Source: Planctomycetota bacterium (GTDB lineage Bacteria; Planctomycetota; Phycisphaerae; Sedimentisphaerales; Anaerohalosphaeraceae). From it: a stretch of DNA of 6,964 nt. Shown here piece by piece: positions 1 to 5,340 of this stretch; position 1 is the stretch's first letter; the number at the start of each line of letters is the position of its first letter. Both the position numbers and the translations under genes were made by a program. The stretch spans positions 1-6,964 of the forward strand of contig DAOVVQ010000206.1 in the NCBI GenBank assembly GCA_030637065.1, written 5' to 3'. The notes under the pieces are model-generated. The model ran no database searches and had not been told where the DNA came from. It saw only the letters and a list, made by a program, of their open reading frames with translations.

Positions 1-1280
1 ACGGAGGCCAAAATGTCCGCACCCCGACCATCGACCGCCTCGCAAGCCAGGGAATGACATTCGACAACGCATATCTCTGCATCGCAATGTGCAATCCCTG
101 CCGCACCGAACTCTACACCGGCCTCTATCCGCCGACCAACGGGTCCTGCTGGAACCACTCCGCGGCCCGAGCCGGCACAAAGAGCATCGTTCACCGCCTC
201 GGCGACCTCGGCTACCGCGTCGGACTCACCGGAAAAAAACACGTCGGCCCACCCAAGAGCTTCCCGTTCGTCGCCGTCAAAGGCGTCGAAGGAGCCTGCA
301 TCTCGCAAACCGCCAACTTCGACGACGCCGGCATGAAAGCATTCATGACCCGCAATGACGACCAGCCCTTCTGCCTCGTCGTCGGCCTCGTCGTCCCCCA
401 CGCACCCTGGACCGTAGGCAACCCCGAACACTTCGACCCGGAAAAACTAAAACTCCCCGACAACTTAGCCGACACAACCGAGACCCGATCCGATTTCGCC
501 AAATACCTCGCCGAAATAGAAGTACTCGACCGCCACATAGCCCGCACCCTCAAGGCCCTCGAACAAAGCGGCAAAGCCCAAAACACAATGGTCATTTTCA
601 CCTCCGAACAGGGCTCACAGTTCCCCGGCAACAAGTGGACCAACTTCGACACCGGAATACACACCGGTTTCATCGTCCGATGGCCCGGAAAAGTCAAGCC
701 CGCTCGCAGAACAAACGCCATCATCCAGTTTGCCGACGTCCTGCCCACACTGATCGACGCAGCCGGAGCAGACCCCGAAAACGCAAAACTCGACGGCAGC
801 AGCTTCCTCCCCCTCCTCCTGCAAAAAACGAAAACACACAGGCAATTCGCCTACTCCATGCACAACAACATCCCCGAAGGCCCCCCATACCCCATCCGCT
901 CCGTAACCGACGGCACCTGGCACTACATCCGCAACCTCACCCCCGACGCCATTTACATCGAAAAACACCTCATGGGACAAAACCAGTGGCACCAGTACTG
1001 GCCGACATGGATCGTCGAATCGACCTTCAACCAGCGAACAAACATGCTCGTCAACCGCTACATGCACCGCCCACCGGAACATCTCTACCGCGTTGGCAGC
1101 GACCCCTTCGAGATGACAAATCTCGCCGCAGACCCCAAATACGCCGGCGAAAAGAAACGCCTCTCAGCGCAACTCGACCGCTGGATGACCCAGCAGGGAG
1201 ACCCCGGCGCCGCCATCGACACAAACGAACAATGGACCGCCTCAAAACAAGCAAAGCATTTCAAACAGTTGATCGAATAA
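1..1280 (+). CDS. SGSH-like sulfatase, 5'-truncated by the window edge
   Basis: Predicted sulfate-ester or N-sulfate hydrolase. The open frame runs from base 3 with no start, so the signal peptide and the N-terminal Asp-Asp metal ligands lie outside; about 425 residues remain. Counting from base 3, the maturation motif is C30-N-P-C-R34, where Cys30 (bases 90-92) would become formylglycine. The GKKHVGP segment ending in SFPF (His80) matches the GKKHVGP..YPF segment of human N-sulfoglucosamine sulfohydrolase. It is followed by DDQPF and VPHAPW, then IFTSEQGSQFP and an NKW lysine (K211). The usual S-D-N-G metal pair is replaced by E202-Q203. The end (FEMTNLAADP, then a basic helix) is the normal sulfatase C-terminal subdomain, so the 3' end is intact. 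Codons end mostly in C (Phe almost always TTC), unlike the - strand genes. It converges on the next gene. Heparan N-sulfatase specificity is inference; another glycan sulfate is possible. Confidence 0.93.
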   Translation, partial: GGQNVRTPTIDRLASQGMTFDNAYLCIAMCNPCRTELYTGLYPPTNGSCWNHSAARAGTKSIVHRLGDLGYRVGLTGKKHVGPPKSFPFVAVKGVEGACISQTANFDDAGMKAFMTRNDDQPFCLVVGLVVPHAPWTVGNPEHFDPEKLKLPDNLADTTETRSDFAKYLAEIEVLDRHIARTLKALEQSGKAQNTMVIFTSEQGSQFPGNKWTNFDTGIHTGFIVRWPGKVKPARRTNAIIQFADVLPTLIDAAGADPENAKLDGSSFLPLLLQKTKTHRQFAYSMHNNIPEGPPYPIRSVTDGTWHYIRNLTPDAIYIEKHLMGQNQWHQYWPTWIVESTFNQRTNMLVNRYMHRPPEHLYRVGSDPFEMTNLAADPKYAGEKKRLSAQLDRWMTQQGDPGAAIDTNEQWTASKQAKHFKQLIE

Positions 1281-1333
1281 TACCAGTACCAATAGAAAAA
1301 TGCGTGCCAATAACTAAAGACTTGCGTCTTGTC

Positions 1334-1353
1334 ATTCCCGCGAAGGCGGGAAT
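1334..1353. repeat. perfect inverted repeat, ATTCCCGC arms
   Basis: The arms ATTCCCGC and GCGGGAAT pair perfectly over 8 bp around a GAAG loop. The wider sequence (GTCATTCCCGCGAAG and onward to AATCCAG) is the wording of a palindromic repeat dispersed in many unrelated bacterial genomes, similar to neisserial dRS3-type elements. It sits between two convergent genes. No U-tract follows on either strand, so I call it a dispersed repeat rather than a terminator. Confidence 0.75.
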
Positions 1354-1368
1354 CCAGCATAAAATAGT

Positions 1369-1385
1369 ATCCGCCAACGGCGGAT
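1369..1385. repeat. perfect inverted repeat, ATCCGCC arms
   Basis: The arms ATCCGCC and GGCGGAT pair perfectly over 7 bp around AAC. On the + strand a T-rich stretch (CCTTCTTTTATTT) begins a few bases further on. It could therefore weakly terminate the upstream + strand sulfatase, but the T run is too far from the stem for a canonical intrinsic terminator. Confidence 0.55.
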
Positions 1386-1437
1386 CCCTGCCTTCTTTTA
1401 TTTGGCTAAAACACCATATTTATACCATATCCGGTGC

Positions 1438-1461
1438 CATGCTTGTGCAAGCACAAGCATG
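1438..1461. repeat. perfect 11-bp inverted repeat with 2-nt spacer
   Basis: The arms CATGCTTGTGC and GCACAAGCATG are exact reverse complements, separated only by AA (TT when read on the - strand). It lies about 50 bases past the stop of the - strand sulfatase at 1512-3383 and has no U-tract. The two-base spacer is the same design as the four palindromes at 3445-3568. It may be a dispersed repeat, a transcript-end hairpin or a protein-binding palindrome. Confidence 0.75.
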
Positions 1462-1511
1462 TTTGGGCGTCTTACATGCCCACCCCTCGGAGAGGCAATA
1501 TCATTGCATCA

Positions 1512-3383
1512 TCAACCAAGCCGCTTCATCCGCACAGCCCGCAAATCCATCGCCGCTGAACCCGCTATCTTGAGCGCCTTAACAGACATCGTCACAACCC
1601 CCTTTTCAAGCCGGACAGCACCCATCTTCATCGCCGCAAACGGCTTTTCATAATAATGCTTAAAAACAACCCGCTGCGGACTCGGCAAAAACTCCGGATC
1701 GTACGCCTCTTTAACCACCCCAACAAGCCGCTGACCGCCAATAGTAACCTGCATCCTCGACCCGACATCCTCCTTCGGACATGTATAAATCAGCGAAATC
1801 TCATACAAACCCGCCGTAATTATATCGACGGTCCACTCCGGATACGACTGCGTATCGTGCCAGTTAATCACATACCCGTTATTCCCCGTAGTCGTTTCCA
1901 GCCCACCATTCCACCTGGCATCCTGAACAAAAACATCCACCTGCGCAAATTCAGGATAACCGATCGGAGCCGGCTCAGTCTCGAACCCATCCCTACCCAC
2001 ATCCTCGAACCACGCATCGAAATCGCCCCGCAACTCAGCCAGCACCTGCGGACGCTCCTTCGCCAGATCGCGTTTCTCGCCCGGATCGGCCACCATATCA
2101 TACAATTCCCAATCCCCCCGCCTGGCAGCATCCTTGCTCCTGCTCCAACGCGGATCGCTCACCGCCAGCCACCGCTGACTACGCACCGCCCCAGCCTGCA
2201 AAACCTCATCAGGACCACGCGATTGCAGCGAAAACACCTTGCGATCAGGCCAATCCCGCTTTTTGCCCGGACCCAATAGCGGCGCCAAGCTCAACCCATC
2301 CAACTCCAGTTCCCCCGGAGCCGAAACACCCGCCAACTCCATCAGCGTCGGCAGAATATCCACATACGATGCGATCGGCTCGACCGTTTTGCCTGCCTTT
2401 ATACGACCCGGCCAGCGAATAAAGAACGGCACACGCACACCGCCCTCATGCACGCTGCCCTTATCGCCACGCATTCCCGCATTATAACGCGGATAATCCA
2501 CCGTCCGCGCAGGCCCGTTATCGCTCATAAAGATCACGATCGTATCGTCCCACAGCCCCAATTCATCGACCTTCGCCAACAAACGCCCCAGATTATCGTC
2601 CACGCACTCGGTCATCCCATAGACGCTGGCAACAAGATCGTCAAATCCCCGCGCCTTATACTTATCGAAATAGCTGTCCGGCACCAGGTACGGCGAATGC
2701 GGAACATTGTACGCCACATAACAAAGAAAAGGCCTCCTCCGGTTCTTCTCCATATAATCGATCGCATGATCGGTAAGAACGTCGACAATATAGCCCTTGC
2801 CCTGATACTCAACGCCATTACGCTCCATCAACGGATCGAAATAATCGTTCCAGTGCCCCCTGCAAAAACCCACAAACTCATCGAACCCCTGCCCGTTGGG
2901 ATGCTCGGGATAATAGTGACCGTTGTGCCATTTCCCAAAACAGCCCGTCGCATATCCATCACCACCACCAACTCCAGCCGCACCCTCAGCCCCAAAAATC
3001 TCCGCGATCGTCATCTCCCCCGTCCGCATCCGCTCCCATCCCCGCGAAGTCCCGCAAACCCCCATCCGCGGATGCCACCGACCCGTCATAAGCCCCGCCC
3101 GCGTAGGCGCACAAACCGGACAAACATAAAACCGATCGAACCGCGCACCCTCGCCAGCCAGACGATCCTGAACCGGAGTATCGATGCGACCATTGCCATG
3201 AGAGCCAACGTCCCCAAAACCCTGATCGTCAGTAATAACAAGAAGAATATTAGGCCGCCTCCCAACAACCGAACTTGCCGTCCTTGTCACCGCCCCAGCC
3301 GCTGCCGCCGAACCAAACAAACAAAACCCCGCAGCTACGCCACCAAATCCCCGCAAAAAACCCCGCCGAGTAATATCATCCAT
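1512..3383 (-). CDS. Tat-exported S1 sulfatase with C-terminal beta-rich module
   Basis: Predicted exported sulfatase acting on sulfated glycans, about 623 residues. The chosen ATG gives M-D-D-I-T-R-R-G-F-L, a Tat motif. An Ala/Gly-rich hydrophobic stretch follows, with a possible A-x-A cleavage near residue 31. Catalytic features: TDDQ metal ligands D52/D53; C91-A-P-T-R95 with formylglycine precursor Cys91 (bases 3111-3113); GKWH with K151 and H153; H229 in NVPHSP; S-D288-N289-G; K308 in RGDKGSVHEGG. The ELYDMVADP subdomain follows. Residues about 490-623 form an extra beta-rich, Trp/Gly-containing module (AGLYEISLIY, then a VTIGGQRL strand) of the kind appended to planctomycete sulfatases, perhaps carbohydrate-binding. 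Odd point: residues 135-143 are a nine-residue Gly/Ala-rich insertion absent from its neighbours. ATGs at 3386 and 3404 are alternatives. The exact substrate and S1 subfamily cannot be read from sequence alone. Confidence 0.95.
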   Translation of the reverse strand: MDDITRRGFLRGFGGVAAGFCLFGSAAAAGAVTRTASSVVGRRPNILLVITDDQGFGDVGSHGNGRIDTPVQDRLAGEGARFDRFYVCPVCAPTRAGLMTGRWHPRMGVCGTSRGWERMRTGEMTIAEIFGAEGAAGVGGGDGYATGCFGKWHNGHYYPEHPNGQGFDEFVGFCRGHWNDYFDPLMERNGVEYQGKGYIVDVLTDHAIDYMEKNRRRPFLCYVAYNVPHSPYLVPDSYFDKYKARGFDDLVASVYGMTECVDDNLGRLLAKVDELGLWDDTIVIFMSDNGPARTVDYPRYNAGMRGDKGSVHEGGVRVPFFIRWPGRIKAGKTVEPIASYVDILPTLMELAGVSAPGELELDGLSLAPLLGPGKKRDWPDRKVFSLQSRGPDEVLQAGAVRSQRWLAVSDPRWSRSKDAARRGDWELYDMVADPGEKRDLAKERPQVLAELRGDFDAWFEDVGRDGFETEPAPIGYPEFAQVDVFVQDARWNGGLETTTGNNGYVINWHDTQSYPEWTVDIITAGLYEISLIYTCPKEDVGSRMQVTIGGQRLVGVVKEAYDPEFLPSPQRVVFKHYYEKPFAAMKMGAVRLEKGVVTMSVKALKIAGSAAMDLRAVRMKRLG

Positions 3384-3390
3384 CATATAG

Positions 3391-3395
3391 CTCCC
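3391..3395 (-). promoter_or_regulatory. ribosome binding site GGGAG
   Basis: On the - strand GGGAG lies 7 nt before the ATG at 3383 and 4 nt before the ATG at 3386. The in-frame ATG at 3404 lies upstream of it with only a weak CGGA in front. This favours the 3383 start, which also puts the twin arginines at residues 6-7 as usual for Tat signals. Confidence 0.65.
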
Positions 3396-3413
3396 AAAAA
3401 TCATTCCGATCGC

Positions 3414-3437
3414 ACTTGATCTTCAAGCCAATCAAGT
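3414..3437. promoter_or_regulatory. ACTTGAT inverted repeat, possible operator
   Basis: The arms ACTTGAT and ATCAAGT are perfect 7-bp complements separated by 10 nt. A third ACTTGA lies at 3473-3478. They sit 30 to 95 bases upstream of the sulfatase start at 3383, in its leader or promoter region. The arrangement would suit a dimeric regulator or an mRNA hairpin; no regulator is identified. No clear -35/-10 pair is visible near it. Confidence 0.4.
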
Positions 3438-3444
3438 ATGTAGG

Positions 3445-3460
3445 GTGGACCTTGGCCCAC
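3445..3460. repeat. near-perfect palindrome GTGGACC-TT-GGCCCAC
   Basis: Seven-base arms around TT, with one position that pairs only as G-U when read as - strand RNA. It is flanked by GTAGGG, a sequence often found at the edge of dispersed intergenic palindromes. It is the first of four TT-centred palindromes in this gap. Confidence 0.55.
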
Positions 3461-3482
3461 ACGCTTTCTTCCACTTGACTAA

Positions 3483-3502
3483 CCCCGCTCTTTAGAGCGG
3501 GG
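3483..3502. repeat. perfect palindrome CCCCGCTCT-TT-AGAGCGGGG
   Basis: Nine-base perfect arms around a TT spacer, a very GC-rich and stable hairpin on either strand. It lies between the upstream operon's terminator and the leader of the sulfatase ending at 1512. No U-tract follows on the - strand. It belongs by design with the neighbouring two-base-spaced palindromes. Confidence 0.7.
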
Positions 3503-3524
3503 GGCTGCCACAACAACCCCCCCC

Positions 3525-3543
3525 AAAAAAAGGGCTTTAGCCC
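3525..3543 (-). terminator. compact intrinsic terminator after the second sulfatase
   Basis: On the - strand GGGCTAAAGCCC is followed immediately by seven T and then eight G. It can pair as a 4-bp all-GC stem with a UAAA loop, or 5 bp with AA, ahead of a seven-U tract. It lies about 40 nt past the stop of the sulfatase at 3581-5320. The stem is short, so read-through is plausible. If it works, the gene at 1512-3383 needs its own promoter. On the + strand the same bases are not terminator-like. Confidence 0.55.
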
Positions 3544-3548
3544 GTAGG

Positions 3549-3568
3549 ATGGGTAACTTGTTACCCAT
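3549..3568. repeat. perfect palindrome ATGGGTAAC-TT-GTTACCCAT
   Basis: Nine-base perfect arms around TT, starting 13 bases past the stop codon of the sulfatase at 3581-5320. It would be the first hairpin in that transcript's 3' region, just before the U-tract hairpin, and could protect the mRNA end. It may equally be a copy of a dispersed intergenic repeat. Confidence 0.7.
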
Positions 3569-3580
3569 GCGGTTCACTAA

Positions 3581-5320
3581 TCAAACCCTTCGGGCGTATA
3601 CGTAATACGCGCCGCGGCTCTGGCCGGATTGGCTGTCTGTAAACCATGTTTGCAGGGTCGTCTTTTGCGGTGACAACTGGACCTGGAAGGTTATCCCCAC
3701 GTCGCTGGCGGTTACCGGCTTATTGACGTCTATGTTCGCGATCTTCAGCCTCGCCGTGTCCGCCGCGATGGCTGTCCCATCGGGTATCGCCGCGGTGATC
3801 GGCGCGTTCACCTCCACCGGCCACCGGCAAAGCTCGAACTCATACGTGCCAGCCCTGTCGATCTCGACGGCCCAAAAACCGTTCCTCTCGCTGCCGCTTG
3901 CGACACCGCTCTGGCTGTGCAGGGCCTCCTCGTGCCAGTCGTGACTCATCAGCCGCGTGGGATTCTGCTCATCGGAGCCGATTATTATCTCGCAATACTC
4001 ATCGAAACGCTCCGAAATACTGTCCCACCAGTCATTATAACTTTGCTGAAGCTGCGCCACGATAGCCGCGTTGGCAGGCTCACCCGCAACATCATTTTCC
4101 TGTCCGATATCGTTTTCCATATCGTAAAGCTCGAACTGATCGACCAGCCGCCACCTGTCCGTCATCACCGCGCTCTTTCGCCACTTTTCCGGATTCTCGA
4201 TCCGCTGCGAATCCACAACTAACGTCCGATCGCCCCAGCCGCTCTCATCACCCCTTAAGAGCTGAGCAATACTCGCACCGTCAAACGCCACACCAGCCGG
4301 ATTCTTAAGATTACAAAGCTCGATAAACGTCGGCAAAAGGTCTATATGCGCCGTAAGTTTCGTAACATCCCTCCCGCCAACCATATCAGCCCCCGGCCAG
4401 CGAACAAAACACGGCACACGATGGCCGCCATCGTACTGAGAGCCCTTGCCCCCGCGATTTATCACCTTATACCCCGCCGAACTGCCGTTGTCCGTCATCC
4501 ACACCAAAATCGTATTCTTCTCAAGACCAAGCTGCTCGAGCTGGGTCATCAGCAGCCCCATATTCTCGTCGATATTGGTGATCATCCCGTAAAATTTCGC
4601 CTGATTACTGCTGACGCCCTTGTCAACATAAGGCTGGCTGTACTTTTCCGCCACATTCAGCGGCCCGTGCGGCGCGTTAGTCGGTATGTAACAGAAAAAC
4701 GGCCTGTCCTTATTCCTCTCGATAAACTTCATCCCCTCATCGAACCAGATATCCGTGCAGTAACCGGCAAACCTCTCCTCGACACCGTTGCGAAAATACA
4801 TATCGTCGAAGTAAGTGTTACCCCAATAATCCGGCCCCTGCCCGACACCGCCGCCGCCGTGCATCACCACATAATCGAACCCCCGGTCCTGCGGCCTGAA
4901 CGGATAGTTATCGCCCAAATGCCACTTACCGAAAAACCCGGTACGATAATCGCTGTCCGCAAAAACATCCGCCATCGTAACCTCGTCCTTACGGATAAGC
5001 GACCGCCCCATGATCGTATGCCAGACGCCAGTACGATTATTATACCGCCCCGTCATAAGAGCAGCCCGCGTCGGCGAGCAGGTCGGACTGACATGAAAGT
5101 CCGTAAGACGAACGCTCTCGCTGAATAGCTTATCAATATTAGGCGTATGGATATCCGGGTTGCCGTGACAGGCAAGGTCGAAATAACCCTGATCGTCCGT
5201 CATCACTAACACAACATTAGGCTTCGCCCCGATGTTAAGCTTCATCCCCCGATTACTAAGCACAACACCGCCGCCGGCGCCAACAGCAGCGCAGCTCTTC
5301 AAGAATTCACGTCGATCCAT
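3581..5320 (-). CDS. Tat-exported S1 arylsulfatase with distinct C-terminal module
   Basis: Predicted exported sulfatase, 579 residues from the ATG at 5320. It opens M-D-R-R-E-F-L-K, a textbook Tat motif, then a short Ala/Gly stretch with no obvious A-x-A site. Catalytic features: TDDQ with D42/D43; C81-S-P-T-R85 (Cys81 at bases 5078-5080, the formylglycine precursor); GKWHLG with K132/H134; H218 in NAPHGP; T-D277-N278-G; K292 before YDGGHRVP. The FELYDMENDIGQ subdomain is followed from about residue 442 by an extra module: GSDEQNPTRLMSHDWH, then WAVEIDRAGTYEFEL..RWPVE and a final GAYYVYARRV. This tail recurs in many Bacteroidota and planctomycete arylsulfatases and is unlike the tail of the downstream gene's product. 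The start follows the upstream stop by 20 nt, so the two are probably co-transcribed. An in-frame GTG at 5350 would overlap that gene but lacks support. Substrate unknown. Confidence 0.95.
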   Translation of the reverse strand: MDRREFLKSCAAVGAGGGVVLSNRGMKLNIGAKPNVVLVMTDDQGYFDLACHGNPDIHTPNIDKLFSESVRLTDFHVSPTCSPTRAALMTGRYNNRTGVWHTIMGRSLIRKDEVTMADVFADSDYRTGFFGKWHLGDNYPFRPQDRGFDYVVMHGGGGVGQGPDYWGNTYFDDMYFRNGVEERFAGYCTDIWFDEGMKFIERNKDRPFFCYIPTNAPHGPLNVAEKYSQPYVDKGVSSNQAKFYGMITNIDENMGLLMTQLEQLGLEKNTILVWMTDNGSSAGYKVINRGGKGSQYDGGHRVPCFVRWPGADMVGGRDVTKLTAHIDLLPTFIELCNLKNPAGVAFDGASIAQLLRGDESGWGDRTLVVDSQRIENPEKWRKSAVMTDRWRLVDQFELYDMENDIGQENDVAGEPANAAIVAQLQQSYNDWWDSISERFDEYCEIIIGSDEQNPTRLMSHDWHEEALHSQSGVASGSERNGFWAVEIDRAGTYEFELCRWPVEVNAPITAAIPDGTAIAADTARLKIANIDVNKPVTASDVGITFQVQLSPQKTTLQTWFTDSQSGQSRGAYYVYARRV

Positions 5321-5326
5321 TTCATG

Positions 5327-5332
5327 CTCCTT
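5327..5332 (-). promoter_or_regulatory. ribosome binding site AAGGAG
   Basis: AAAAGGAG on the - strand lies 6 nt before the ATG at 5320, inside the 20-nt gap after the TAG of the upstream sulfatase. It decides for this ATG over the upstream in-frame GTG at 5350. The close spacing to the preceding stop also allows translational coupling. Confidence 0.8.
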
Positions 5333-5340
5333 TTCTCGTC

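Noticed and set aside
1317..1330. AAGAC/GTCTT hairpin after the first sulfatase
   Set aside because: A 5-bp AT-containing stem is expected by chance at this length, and no U-tract follows.
1414..1451. Promoter-like TGGTATAAAT on the - strand with TTGCAC upstream
   Set aside because: The spacing to TATAAA is 20 nt and the -35 lies inside the palindrome; it would only transcribe antisense into the end of the + strand sulfatase.
1281..1511. CRISPR-like array from the closely spaced repeats
   Set aside because: The inverted repeats differ in sequence and spacing; there is no repeated unit with regular spacers.
1402..1653. Small + strand frame in the convergent gap
   Set aside because: It runs through the 1438-1461 palindrome and into the coding DNA of the opposite sulfatase, and has no ribosome binding site or recognisable sequence.
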